A DNA stretch of 64,000 nt from Haloferax denitrificans ATCC 35960. Lineage in GTDB: Archaea; Halobacteriota; Halobacteria; Halobacteriales; Haloferacaceae. The notes beneath the pieces are model-generated. The model had not been told where the DNA came from and ran no database searches. It was given only the letters and a program-made list of their open reading frames with translations. Shown here one piece after another: positions 45,014-54,700 of the stretch. The stretch lies in contig NZ_AOLP01000002.1 in NCBI RefSeq assembly GCF_000337795.1, positions 62,001 to 126,000 of the forward strand, written 5' to 3'. Numbering within the stretch: the stretch's first letter is position 1; each line of letters begins with the position of its first letter. The translations under genes and the position numbers were made by a program.

Positions 45014-46252
45014 ATGTTCGAGCCAGACACAGTCTGGGAGTTTAGCATGGCGAATCGAGTGAAATTCGGGACAGGTTCGGTCTCGGAACTGCCCACTGAA
45101 ATACGGAGCCGAGACGGTGATACTGCCCTTATCGTTACTGACGAGGGTGTCAAGGAGGCGGGTGTTATCGACCAGGTCACTGCCCCACTGCGCCAGCAAG
45201 AAGACATTGACGTGGAAGTATTCGCCGGTGTCGAACCAGACCCCTCGCTCAAAATTTTCGAGGCCGCAATCTCAGTCGCCCGCGAGATCGAGCCCGACGT
45301 GGTAATCGGCGTTGGCGGTGGGAGTTCAATCGACGTCGCAAAGACGACCGGTGTTGTCTATAAATACGGTGGTGAAATCTTAGACTACGTTGCTCCACCA
45401 ACTGGGGATGGAAAACCCGTTCCTGGGCCGACGCTACCAGTCATTGCAATTCCGACTACCGCTGGCACAGGATCTGAGACATCACCTGTGTCGGTCATCT
45501 CGCTCCCTGATCGGAAGCTGAAAGTTGGTATCTCAAGTAAACACCAATATCCCGATCTGGCACTCGTCGATCCGTCACTGACCGTGTCACTCCCACCGGG
45601 GCCAACAGCTTCCTCAGGTATGGACGCATTGTCTCACGCTATTGAATCGTACACGACACGGCGATTCGACACAAAGCCACGCCCTGAAGACCCGGCAGAT
45701 CGCCCTGATTACAATGGTCGCACGATTCTAACCGACCAACTCGCACGGAAAGCAATCGAGCTAATCGCAGACAACCTTCGTCGTGCAGTCAACAACGGTT
45801 CAGATCTTGAAGCTCGACGGAACATGTCATTAGCGAGCCTGATGGCTGGAATCGCCTTTACCAATGCTGGGCTAGGTGCGACACATGCGATGGCGTACCC
45901 GGTCGCTGGCGAACATCACACCCCTCACGGAGTGACGATTGCAACGCTTCTCCCGGCTGTCATGCGGTTTAACGCCACCGGTGCCTTCGACCGATACGAT
46001 GAAATTGCTCGCCTGATGGGCGAAGACGTCGAAGGGTTGAGTAGAGATGCGGCCGCTGAGAAAGCGGCAACTGCAGTCGCAAAACTCGCTTCTGATGTGG
46101 GGATTCCCGAGAATCTCACCGAACTCGGCGTGACAGAAGACGAGATCGCTGCTTTCGCCGAAGACACCATGGAGATCCAACGTCTCCTCGTCGGCAATCC
46201 GAGACGTGTCGAACAGGTTGATGTTGAACACATCTTCCAGCAATCTCTCTAG
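45014..46252 (+). CDS. Iron-containing alcohol dehydrogenase
   Basis: This 412-residue group III alcohol dehydrogenase has the NAD-binding GVGGGSSIDVAKTTGVV, the substrate-site segment IPTTAGTGSETSPVSVI and the metal ligands in SGMDALSHAIESYT with AMAYPVAGEHHTPHGVTIAT (D, H, H, H). It interconverts an alcohol or semialdehyde with its oxidised form. It is divergent from the liv-AOR operon and would feed AOR with aldehyde, or consume it. The leaderless start is supported by the TATA position. Confidence 0.9.
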   Translation: MFEPDTVWEFSMANRVKFGTGSVSELPTEIRSRDGDTALIVTDEGVKEAGVIDQVTAPLRQQEDIDVEVFAGVEPDPSLKIFEAAISVAREIEPDVVIGVGGGSSIDVAKTTGVVYKYGGEILDYVAPPTGDGKPVPGPTLPVIAIPTTAGTGSETSPVSVISLPDRKLKVGISSKHQYPDLALVDPSLTVSLPPGPTASSGMDALSHAIESYTTRRFDTKPRPEDPADRPDYNGRTILTDQLARKAIELIADNLRRAVNNGSDLEARRNMSLASLMAGIAFTNAGLGATHAMAYPVAGEHHTPHGVTIATLLPAVMRFNATGAFDRYDEIARLMGEDVEGLSRDAAAEKAATAVAKLASDVGIPENLTELGVTEDEIAAFAEDTMEIQRLLVGNPRRVEQVDVEHIFQQSL

Positions 46253-47019
46253 GGTGGTCGCAACTTAGCGTTAGCAACAAAACCCTCAATCCGTCACAAG
46301 GTCAGCGTCAAGGTCCAGATTCCGTAATATCGTCTGGAGCCTCTACGAAGCACGAAGAGAACCCGTCCTCGCTCTTGTCACTTTTTGGTACTGTAGGTTG
46401 GTTCAGAGAGCGGACCACGTCCGGTTTCTTTGTTGGAGCTGCTGTATCCAATCGTTAATAAATCGAGATATAAAATGGCGAAGTTTTGATTCTTATCGTC
46501 ACGAAATGTAGTCATCCTAAAAACAATTGGTTCAAAGACCCAGGACCAATCAGAGCATATCGTGGTCCCGAGATAAGCTAGAAAAAAGGTACGTCCATTT
46601 CGAAATTACAGAATAATGTTGCCCGTTTTTGCACTTTCCACTCGCATTCGCTCTTCCGTGTCTGTTGTGCAAAGCACTTCGGTGTGTTCCCAATACGAAT
46701 TATTATTGAACGCGAACCTGCTTGCGTTTCAACCGTACTTGCTGGAGAATTGTTCTGAAAGCTGAAGGGGAGTCTAGTTCTCAATCCGAACGGTATAGAA
46801 TCCGGCCAGAGATCGAGGCCTAGCCACATCATGTTAGAATCACCATCCACCGAAATCAGTTGGAGCAAATCACGAATATAGAATTACAGTAGTACGATTG
46901 TAATAGTTAATGAGTAACCCAGGTAGAAAGAGCGGGTGTGGTGTTTCTCACAGGAGGCACAGGCCGAGTTACCTATAATGGCCACATTGATATACAAAAA
47001 GGACATTTCCTATTACGAA
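46253..47019. other. Non-coding region upstream of the IclR gene
   Basis: No gene is supported in this 767-base AT-rich stretch. Near 46985-46995, TTGATATACAAAAAG is a clear TATA box 25-33 bases before the ATG at 47020. A minus-strand 96-codon frame (46578-46868) has no protein-like features. Confidence 0.45.
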
Positions 47020-47835
47020 ATGGGCTCGAACCAACCAACAGATAAAGACGATGGGGGTTCTCCCGGTGGGGAGGGTCGACCTGAGGGTGTTCTCGTGAGT
47101 TCAGTGGCTAAGTCGATTGATATCATCGAGTCGTTGCGAGAACTTCGAGAACCAACTGTTTCCGAGGTCGCAACCCACCTGGGTTACTCTGTCAGTTCGG
47201 TATATAAGCATCTCGCGACGCTCGAAGACCGAGGGTACGTTGTGAAAGACGACCACCTATACCGGCCGAGCCTTCGGTTCTTTGAGATTGGCTCCGAGAT
47301 TAACAGGCAATGGCTTGATGTGTACGAACCTGCACGAACTGCACTTGAAGAGTTAGCCCAAGAGACTGGCGAGAACTGCTGGCTGATGATTGAAGAGCAG
47401 GGGACTGGCGTGATGGTGTGTAATGTTTCGGGTAAAGATGCACTAGAGCCTGGTTACTTCTATGAAGGTAAACGTGCAGAACTGTACCGTAGCGCAGCAG
47501 GTAAGGCAATTCTCGCAAATCTCTCTCAGGATAAAAGAAACAAAATCATTGAATCGGCTGAATTCGATAAACTGACCGAACATACTATCGCCAGCCGGGA
47601 GACGCTCCGAGACGAGTTAGAACAAATACGTGCGGATGGGTTTGCAGTTAACGACGAAGAGGCCCAACCAAATATACGCGCTCTCGGTGCTCCAATTATG
47701 GACGTAGATAACCGAGTTCTTGGAGCTATAAGTATTTCCGGTCCGACGAGCCGGATCTCTGGAGAGTACTACGAAACAGAGCTCCCGGAGATACTCGCAG
47801 AGAAGACGAATATCATAGAAATTAAATTACTCTAA
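47020..47835 (+). CDS. IclR-family transcriptional regulator
   Basis: This protein of 271 residues, from the ATG at 47020, is placed about 28 bases behind a TATA box. It has an N-terminal winged helix (SSVAKSIDIIESLRELREPT, VSSVYKHLATLEDRGYV) and a C-terminal IclR effector-binding domain (ELYRSAAGKAILANLSQDKR, then GAPIMDVDNRVLGAISISGP). IclR proteins in haloarchaea regulate catabolic operons. It most likely controls the liv-AOR and Fe-alcohol dehydrogenase genes through the paired 13-mers at 44828-44880. A longer frame from 46936 exists but would cross the TATA box. Confidence 0.88.
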   Translation: MGSNQPTDKDDGGSPGGEGRPEGVLVSSVAKSIDIIESLRELREPTVSEVATHLGYSVSSVYKHLATLEDRGYVVKDDHLYRPSLRFFEIGSEINRQWLDVYEPARTALEELAQETGENCWLMIEEQGTGVMVCNVSGKDALEPGYFYEGKRAELYRSAAGKAILANLSQDKRNKIIESAEFDKLTEHTIASRETLRDELEQIRADGFAVNDEEAQPNIRALGAPIMDVDNRVLGAISISGPTSRISGEYYETELPEILAEKTNIIEIKLL

Positions 47836-48407
47836 TAGAATTTGATAGTCAAATTTTTGTCATTGCCACTCTATCTAGCAGATTGTTAATTTCAGATGTC
47901 CGCCTACATGGACAAGGAAGTCTACATCAAGCTCTATCGGGACGCTTGGCAATGGTCCCGTTTACAGCCATGAAATTATATAGGCTGTGTCCTCATCGCC
48001 TCCCCTAGCACATCTCAGAATACTGTTCTACTGTTCCGTGCGCGATTAGAGTCGAATACGAGTAGACTTACTTGAGTAGAGGGAAGACTTCTATTATCAT
48101 ATTTCAATTACTTTGTTAGAACAATCAATATTCATATAATTAGAATCCGTATGAGTACTCGCTTTATTGACCGCACAATAAGCAAGATAAGTTCATGATT
48201 GAGAATTTCCACTGAGCCAATAGCAGAGCTCAGAATTACCGCTGCTATCCGAACTTCACACCCCACTGTTTCCGGAGAAAGTTCGCTTGAGACCGGTGAG
48301 CTGTCAAACAGAGAATCAAATACAAACGTCATTTAATCTCGAATGAGGCGTTGTCAAGACCTAGTCCACCGTAGTCTTGAATACCCCCTCTACCGAACGA
48401 AGCGAGT
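47836..48407. other. Non-coding region
   Basis: AT-rich, with no gene supported. A short open stretch at 47895-47970 (MSAYMDKEVYIKLYRDAWQW) looks protein-like but stops after about 25 codons and may be a relic. Confidence 0.35.
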
Positions 48408-49337
48408 ATGGAGGTTTCTAGCATTGCGGTTGACGAATCCGTCTCAACCGTCTTTCCCCCCGAGGTGTTGCGAGATGCTCTCGCAGAGACGGTCGATACC
48501 GCTGTCGTCGACGCCGGTATCGACTCACTCGAAGCGTACGATGCGGTCGTTACGATGGCCTACCACGAGAGCTATCTCGATGATGTCAACTGGATACACT
48601 CGATTCAGGCCGGTGTGGACCGCTTTCCGTTCGACGAGTTACGCGAGCACGGAGTGGTTCTCACAAACAGCAGTGGTATCCACGGACCTGCGGTCGGCGA
48701 GACAGTCGTGGGATACATGCTCTCGTTCGCTCGTCGACTGCTCCCAGGAGTGAAATCGCAGACTAAGCGAGAGTGGTCACCACCGGAATGGGACGAGGCG
48801 TATACGCTGGCGGGAGAACGCTGTTGTATCGTCGGGTTAGGGACACTCGGCCGAGGTGTCGCCGACCGGGCTTCCGCGCTTGGACTCGACATCGTCGGCG
48901 TTCGTCGCTCCGGTGAGCCTCTCGACGGGGTCCAAACAGTCTACACTCCTGATGATCTCCAGACAGCAATCCGGGACTCGAAGTTCGTCGTCCTCGCGGT
49001 TCCGCTCGTCGACGAGACTCACCACCTGATATCGACCGAAGAGTTCGCCGCAATGCGAGACGATGCGATTTTGATCAACGTCGCTCGCGGACCGGTGGTC
49101 GACCAAGAGGCACTCGTTGATGCTCTCGATGCAGGGGTGCTCGGTGGGGCCGCACTCGACGTCTTCGAGGCAGAACCGCTCCCCGAGAAGTCTCCACTTT
49201 GGGAGTCCGAGGACGTTCTCGTCACTCCGCACTGTGCGGGGTTCACCGAAGATTACTACCGGAACGTCACCGATCTCGTCCAAAAGAACCTTACCCAGAT
49301 CGATGCTGGAGAAGAACTCGTCAATCGGGTCGTCTAA
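48408..49337 (+). CDS. D-isomer-specific 2-hydroxyacid dehydrogenase
   Basis: This 309-residue enzyme has the Rossmann motif CCIVGLGTLGRGVADRASAL, the catalytic Arg in INVARGPVVDQEALVDAL, the Glu in VFEAEPLP and the catalytic His in LVTPHCAG. It reduces a 2-oxoacid to a D-2-hydroxyacid or the reverse with NAD(P). It lies alone on the right side of the liv/AOR island and may act on oxoacids from the imported compound. Promoter details are not clear. Confidence 0.9.
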   Translation: MEVSSIAVDESVSTVFPPEVLRDALAETVDTAVVDAGIDSLEAYDAVVTMAYHESYLDDVNWIHSIQAGVDRFPFDELREHGVVLTNSSGIHGPAVGETVVGYMLSFARRLLPGVKSQTKREWSPPEWDEAYTLAGERCCIVGLGTLGRGVADRASALGLDIVGVRRSGEPLDGVQTVYTPDDLQTAIRDSKFVVLAVPLVDETHHLISTEEFAAMRDDAILINVARGPVVDQEALVDALDAGVLGGAALDVFEAEPLPEKSPLWESEDVLVTPHCAGFTEDYYRNVTDLVQKNLTQIDAGEELVNRVV

Positions 49338-49418
49338 CGGCCCGTTTACCGGTTAAAAAGCCGAATCCTTCGAGTTCACACCGACCGACGGAACCTTTTC
49401 ACACCCCGAGCGTCGGCG

Positions 49419-50342
49419 TCACCTGGTCTCCCTCGTCCGAAGCACAATGTGACCCGTATTTAGCGTTGTCAACGCTGGGGTCACATCGGTGTGAAGATTG
49501 AATGCTGTGTGAGCGAAAGCCTGCCAGAGAACTCGTTCGGGATAGGCATGTTTTGAGAGGTCGACGCCCAGTTTCGTCGCCAAGGCTCTATCGTCGAGTT
49601 CCCCAGCCGTGGTCGGAACCGGGAGCGGATTCGGAATCTCGTCGAGGTCGAGGCCGAAAGACGGAAACAGTCGATACGTTTCATTGCGGGCCGGATGATG
49701 CAGTTCGCGACGTCCGGGATAGCGGACGACGAGTTCCGGTGTAACTGTCGTCGGTTCACTGTCACTCCCCACCGGTTGGATGCATTGCTCGGAGAGACGT
49801 ATGCGACGCCTCGCTCCGACTGAGACGGTGTGGGATGTTCCGTTTACTGACAGTTCGACCACCGTATCGGACCGACTATCGATGGAGAGGTCGGGAGTAG
49901 AGTACGAACTCACGTGACTCGTCGTCGCGTCGCCGGCAACCGTCCCTTCGACGACGAGTATCGTTCCGCTCGCACCTTCGGTAACGAGCGGTGGCCCACT
50001 GGCTGGAAGCGAGTTGAAACCGACGAGTTCGTGAGTCGTCCCACAGGCTAGTTCCCAATCCATCGGGTCGGTGGTTGACGGTGCCAACGCCGGCCGCCAG
50101 TAGAACACTCGCGAGGTGCCCTCGGATTCGTACGGAATTGCATCAGGGAAGAAACGGTCGCTGTGGCCGCTCGGCTCGAGGGCGGGGTGTTCGAGTTTGA
50201 GTTCGAGATGCGAAATCCGCCGAACGATCGGTGGGGTGATATCGGTGGGAGATATCCGTCGCCACTCGACTGTCGTTCGAGTACTGTCTGTCGATTCTGT
50301 CATTTCTGTCGATGTCCTGCGATTCGTGTACTCATCAGTCAC
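49419..50342 (-). CDS. Hypothetical protein, beta-rich
   Basis: This 307-residue protein has no transmembrane or signal segment. The middle (GTILVVEGTVAGDATTSHVS, then VVELSVNGTSHTVSVGARRR) looks like a beta sandwich. The C-terminal part is rich in His and Arg (RYPGRRELHHPARNETYRLF). No family is recognised. It is convergent with the hydroxyacid dehydrogenase gene and divergent from the CopD-like operon. Good codon bias supports a real gene. Confidence 0.6.
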   Translation of the reverse strand: MTDEYTNRRTSTEMTESTDSTRTTVEWRRISPTDITPPIVRRISHLELKLEHPALEPSGHSDRFFPDAIPYESEGTSRVFYWRPALAPSTTDPMDWELACGTTHELVGFNSLPASGPPLVTEGASGTILVVEGTVAGDATTSHVSSYSTPDLSIDSRSDTVVELSVNGTSHTVSVGARRRIRLSEQCIQPVGSDSEPTTVTPELVVRYPGRRELHHPARNETYRLFPSFGLDLDEIPNPLPVPTTAGELDDRALATKLGVDLSKHAYPERVLWQAFAHTAFNLHTDVTPALTTLNTGHIVLRTRETR

Positions 50343-50620
50343 CTACCGGACCCTCTTGGTCCGTCTGGGACGCTGTCATCTCTTTGCTCTGGTTGAGATG
50401 CGACCCGAATTCATCGAATGGCGGGTCGAGTGTCCTCTCCGTGGTGGGGTAGCCCCCTACTGACGACGAGTTGACACCCCCGTCGTACTCTCGGTCGGTA
50501 GATGTCGTGCCCATATCGGAGGTTTTCCCGACGAACCACCGAGTACGTTCGGCCGAATATCTCCGGCACGAAACTTACTTTTGGGTACCCTAATTTCTCG
50601 TTGAGGAGACCACAGTCGCC
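50343..50620. promoter_or_regulatory. Divergent intergenic region upstream of the CopD-like operon
   Basis: TTGGGTACCCTAA near 50581-50593 is centred on a perfect GGGTACCC palindrome, about 30-40 bases before the ATG at 50621, where an operator or promoter element would lie. The rest has no supportable gene. Confidence 0.35.
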
Positions 50621-51628
50621 ATGGCAGAATCTCAGACCCAAGTCACTATGGACCAGGCGGACGCGCTCTTCGACAGATACACGCTTCCAAAGATAGCGCT
50701 AGCGGTTATTCTGGCTGCTTCGCTGGTCGGTACGTGGGTCACCACGACTCTCAGCGGAACCGCAGACCTCCTGTTCGTCGCGGCTAAGTGGGTCTATCTC
50801 GTTGCGCTGGGCGTCCTCACGGGTGGATTCGTTTGGAAACACCTCTTCGTTCGTCCGGCTGACCTCGGGGACGAAGCCGCCGACTACTGTGCCGAGATGT
50901 ACGACCGGTTCGACCGTATCGCCACCACTGCAATCGCCGTACTCGTAGTCGGCGGCACGGCTGTCCTCTGGGAGTACTCGGTTGTGTTCGGGCGAACGAC
51001 GTGGGTTCTCGGATACGCCGCGTTGATGGCGGTATGGCTCTCGCTCGTCATCGTGACGACGCGTCGGAGCGCTGCCGTCGAACGCCAATTCCGGAGTACA
51101 GTCGGGCTGGCCGTATTGATACTCGCGCTTGCAGTCGTCGTCGCGACGGCTGTCGCTGACGTCGCGATGCGCGGCCCAGACCTCGTTGCCACAGGCGTCC
51201 GTATACTCCATCTCCTCTCGTTCGCCGTATGGGTCGGTGGCGCGGTGTGGAACATCTTCGTCGCCGTTCCGACGGGACAGAAGCGACCGACGCTCGGTGT
51301 CGTTCGAGCGGCAGGTGAGCAACTCGAACGGTTTCGGTGGGCAGTTCGTTTCATCATCCCCACACTGTTCCTGACTGGCATCTATCAGGCTGTAGACGGT
51401 CTCGGAACGAACGCCACGTCGTATCTCGGGTCCACTGTCGGGTTAGCTGTCCTCGCAAAGGTCGGGTTCATCGGTCTGCTGGTGGTCATCTTCAAACTCT
51501 GCCCGATGTGGCGGGCCTGTTCTCCAATCGAGGGCGTCTGCGAACTCGATGATATCGGCGGAGACAGTACTCAAGAGAGCGGTTCGATAGATAGCGAACC
51601 AACCGGTGAGCCCACGAGTGACGAGTGA
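50621..51628 (+). CDS. CopD-like polytopic membrane protein
   Basis: This 335-residue protein has eight predicted helices. The segment LHLLSFAVWVGGAVWNIFVA fits the CopD (PF05425) pattern of a His-containing helix followed by WxGG. The C-terminus has a Cys-containing stretch LCPMWRACSPIEGVCELDD. It may handle copper or transfer electrons through the membrane. It overlaps the next gene by 4 bases, so it is in an operon with the TusA-like and FmdE-like genes. Confidence 0.7.
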   Translation: MAESQTQVTMDQADALFDRYTLPKIALAVILAASLVGTWVTTTLSGTADLLFVAAKWVYLVALGVLTGGFVWKHLFVRPADLGDEAADYCAEMYDRFDRIATTAIAVLVVGGTAVLWEYSVVFGRTTWVLGYAALMAVWLSLVIVTTRRSAAVERQFRSTVGLAVLILALAVVVATAVADVAMRGPDLVATGVRILHLLSFAVWVGGAVWNIFVAVPTGQKRPTLGVVRAAGEQLERFRWAVRFIIPTLFLTGIYQAVDGLGTNATSYLGSTVGLAVLAKVGFIGLLVVIFKLCPMWRACSPIEGVCELDDIGGDSTQESGSIDSEPTGEPTSDE

Positions 51629-51912
51629 TGACTGAGTCCACAGTCTCCGACACGGCTCCCGACGTCGAACCGGACATGACCGTCGACAACCGCGGCCGTG
51701 GCTGTGCGAGTGGGATTGCCCAGGTCCAGCGTGCGCTCGAAGACCTGCGAGATGGTGCTGTGTTGGTAATCAAGAGTACCGACAGACGAGCAAAACAGGA
51801 GTATCCGCAACTGGCGGAACAGACACCGCACGAACTACTCGCTATCGAGAGTAAGCGCGGGCGTCTCCTCCGTAAAGAGTACACGACCTATTTGGAGATT
51901 CACCATGAGTGA
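51625..51912 (+). CDS. TusA/SirA-like small protein
   Basis: This 95-residue protein has the TusA-type order: beta strand, Cys in GRGCASGIAQVQRALEDLRD (C26), then LVIKSTDRRAKQEYPQLAEQ and a terminal strand. The catalytic Cys is kept, but the usual CPxP prolines are missing (CASG). TusA proteins carry sulfur as persulfide for tRNA or cofactor maturation or sulfur oxidation. It overlaps the gene before by 4 bases and the next by 8. Confidence 0.65.
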   Translation: MMTESTVSDTAPDVEPDMTVDNRGRGCASGIAQVQRALEDLRDGAVLVIKSTDRRAKQEYPQLAEQTPHELLAIESKRGRLLRKEYTTYLEIHHE

Positions 51913-52593
51913 TAACGAATCTCGACCGACCGATAGTATCGAACGAAAACACCACGAAACCCCCTGGCAGCGTCTTGCCAGTGTCGAACCCATCCCATCC
52001 GGATCCGTGATCCGATCGCGGAAGTCCTCGGAATGGTACCGGAGGGCGACCCGCTAGTCGTGACCTTCGCCGACGTAGCCAAAGCGGCTGGGCACGCCTG
52101 TCCGGCAGTCGCCGGTGCATATCGAAGTACGCAACTCGCACTCGACCGAATCTATCCGAACGAATACCCGGTTCGGTCGGACGTCGAAGTGACAGTTGGC
52201 GGTGACCCGGGTGAACCCGGCCTCGGTCTGATGGCGAACGTGATCCGACATGTCACCGGCGCGGCTGACGAGACCGGCTTCGCCGGCTTCGGTGGGTTCG
52301 GTGGGAGAGAGAACCTCCTCACATTTGGAAATGTAGATGGACCGGGTCGAACGTTTCGGTTCGAGCGGAGCGATACCGGCGCTGCCGTCGTTATTTCGTT
52401 CGACCCGTCTGCGACCGGCGTCGACCCTGACACCAACGGTGGCAAACCGATGCAAATACTCTCGAAAGTCGTTTCCGGTGTTGCCGATGACGCGGAAACG
52501 GACGCGTTCCGCGACCAATGGCACGACCGCGTCCAGCGTATCCTCGAAGTACCTTCCGATGGAGGACCATTCTCGGTTGAGAAGGTCGAATAA
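51905..52593 (+). pseudogene. FmdE-like protein gene, frameshifted by a 5-bp tandem duplication
   Basis: The ATG at 51905 overlaps the TusA-like stop by 8 bases and opens a frame ending RLASVEPIPSGS before stopping after about 50 codons. The main body lies in another frame: DPIAEVLGMVPEGDPLVVTF, then AAGHACPAVAGAYR, the GHxCP signature of FmdE-like (PF02663) proteins. At 51990-51999 the DNA reads CCATCCCATC, a perfect 5-bp duplication. Removing one copy joins the frames as SVEPIRIRDPIAEVLG and gives a 227-residue protein. A truncated product from an internal ATG at 52033 (186 residues) could still be made and keeps the GHxCP motif. Confidence 0.7.
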
Positions 52594-52795
52594 CCGCTAT
52601 AGTAGCGTTTGCAAGTCAATGCTCACTCAATCGCACGCAGTCGTGCGATTTGATGTGTAACCAGTTGCAAACGTACTGTTGGTACCCGTGGGAGGCACTG
52701 TCTACCGACTCTTCGAAAATAGTAGTACTGGAAATATTCGTTGAACCGTAGCTGACTGTGAACCCAGCCGAGAATCTGCCCCGGGTTGTATCTGC

Positions 52796-54586
52796 TTAGC
52801 GTTTGGGATAGTAGTATTCTCCGCTGGCCTTCTGCTCCCGATCAAGTTGACTTCCTGGATTATTGACTCTCGGGCGACCGGTTTGCTGGTCACGACGGAA
52901 CGTAATGCCAATTGCCGACAGAAACGCATTCATTCCTTCCTGCATCGACTGCGGTGAGTTTGCATGCCCGCGTTCACCGGGAACGCCTTCGTAAACGATC
53001 AGGCGGTCGGCGATGCGGTCGACGACAAAGAGATCGTGATCAACGACAAGGACTGGCCGATCGGTTCGGTCGCTGTATCGGCGAATGTGGTCGGCTATCG
53101 AGACGCGACGATCGACGTCGAGGAATGCGGACGGTTCGTCGAGGAGGTACATGTCTGCGTCACGTGAGAGACAGAGTGCAATACTGACTCGTTGTAATTC
53201 ACCGCCCGAGAGCGAGCCGAGCGGCTGGTCGTACAACCGTTCGAGATCGAACAGGTCGCGAATCTGTGTCTTGAACCGCTGTGACTGAAGGTTCGTGACC
53301 GCAGCCAGCCGTTCGCGAACAGTTCCCTGTCTGTCTGGAGTGATATACTGGGGCTTGTACGAGATGGTCACGTCTTCAGATACCGTCCCCTCGTCGGGGT
53401 CGATACGTCCAGCGAGAAGTTTGATAAACGTCGTTTTACCGAGTGCGTTCTCGCCGATTACACCGATAGACTCGCCGGCGTATATCGTCCCCGCATCGAC
53501 CGTCAGCGAAAATTCGGGGAATTTTGTTCTGAGTGGCGGGTATTCGAGTACTGGCCGGGTGTGCTGGCGCTTCCGCCCACTCGCCGAGGGGAATTCAATG
53601 GTGTCGCGACGGATACGGACATTTTCTTCGGCCAGGTAGCCATCAAGGAACTGGTTGATACCGGTGCGCGTCGACAGGCGGTCGGAGACGACACCGAACC
53701 CGTTCGGTTCCCCGTACAGTACGTGAATACCATCAGTCAGGAGGTCAAGTGACGCGAGGTCGTGTTCGACGACAAGCGCGGCCGCATTTGCCTCCCGAAC
53801 GTGCTCACGAATCACCCGTCCGATTTTGAACCGTTGGTTGGCATCAAGAAATGACGACGGCTCGTCGAACAGGTATAGGTCCGCATTCGTAGCGAGCGTC
53901 GCAGTAATCGCGATTCGCTGGCGTTCCCCGCCTGACAAATCGGACACCGACCTGTCGAGGAGCGAACGTACATCGAGGGTAGTGAGCAGTCGGTCTGCAA
54001 CGTCCGACACCGACGACAGCAATTCTCTTACTGTTTCCCCGCCTTTCCCGGGGAGTCTGTCGACGCGCTGATCTTTGTATGCGGTCTCGATTTCACCGGC
54101 GGCAAGCCATTCGAGGTGTGTTTGGACCACCGTCCCTCGAAATGACGTAATCGCGTGTTCCCAATCGTCTTCACCTGGAGTACCGAAGTTCGGTACTAGG
54201 TCGCCCGCCAAAATCCGAAGAGCAGTGGTTTTTCCAACACCGTTGCGACCCAGTAGACCGATGACTGACCCTTCTTCTAAGCTTGGCAACTCGTACAGTC
54301 GAAACCCATTTCCACCGTACTGGTGGACGAGCTGTCCCGTCTCAGCGGGAAGAGGAACGATTCGGATGGCATCGTTCGGAATCTTCTTTTCGATGAGTTT
54401 GTGCTCACGAATCATCTTCGAGTCGTCGATGTGAAGTTCACCGTCGTCGGTGATGTGGAATCCCTCGTGTCCCGACCGATTCAATGGGTCGTACTTGATC
54501 GCGATGTTACGCACTTCATCGGTAACCTTGTCTTGATCGATGGTAGCGACGTAGGTCTGATCTCGTGAATTAGAGGTCTGTGGCAT
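52796..54586 (-). CDS. ABCE1/RLI paralogue lacking the Fe-S cluster cysteines
   Basis: This 596-residue protein, from the ATG at 54586, has the full ABCE1 twin-ATPase architecture: Walker A GLLGRNGVGKTTALRILAG, signature LSGGERQRIAIT and Walker B LFDEPSSFLD in the first half; GVIGENALGKTTFIKLLAG, LSGGELQRVSIALCL and LLDEPSAFLD in the second. The N-terminal region still aligns with the ABCE1 ferredoxin-like domain (IKYDPLNRSG for IKYCPVNRTG; IPNDAIRIV for CPFDAIKIV), but all eight cluster cysteines are replaced and the protein has one Cys in total. ABCE1 normally needs the clusters for ribosome recycling, so this copy should have a different role. It shares an AT-rich divergent promoter with the DUF2249 gene. 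Confidence 0.85.
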   Translation of the reverse strand: MPQTSNSRDQTYVATIDQDKVTDEVRNIAIKYDPLNRSGHEGFHITDDGELHIDDSKMIREHKLIEKKIPNDAIRIVPLPAETGQLVHQYGGNGFRLYELPSLEEGSVIGLLGRNGVGKTTALRILAGDLVPNFGTPGEDDWEHAITSFRGTVVQTHLEWLAAGEIETAYKDQRVDRLPGKGGETVRELLSSVSDVADRLLTTLDVRSLLDRSVSDLSGGERQRIAITATLATNADLYLFDEPSSFLDANQRFKIGRVIREHVREANAAALVVEHDLASLDLLTDGIHVLYGEPNGFGVVSDRLSTRTGINQFLDGYLAEENVRIRRDTIEFPSASGRKRQHTRPVLEYPPLRTKFPEFSLTVDAGTIYAGESIGVIGENALGKTTFIKLLAGRIDPDEGTVSEDVTISYKPQYITPDRQGTVRERLAAVTNLQSQRFKTQIRDLFDLERLYDQPLGSLSGGELQRVSIALCLSRDADMYLLDEPSAFLDVDRRVSIADHIRRYSDRTDRPVLVVDHDLFVVDRIADRLIVYEGVPGERGHANSPQSMQEGMNAFLSAIGITFRRDQQTGRPRVNNPGSQLDREQKASGEYYYPKR

Positions 54587-54700
54587 GAGGGATGAGACCG
54601 CGCTCGTATAATGAATTATTTCCCAGTCGTAAATGAATACGGTCCCGAAGACATTCGCACCAGAGTACAAATGCTCCCTGCGGGAAGAAACACTATCGAG

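Noticed and set aside
46578..46868. Minus-strand 96-codon frame in the IclR upstream gap
   Set aside because: No coding bias, no promoter and no motif; lies in AT-rich intergenic DNA.
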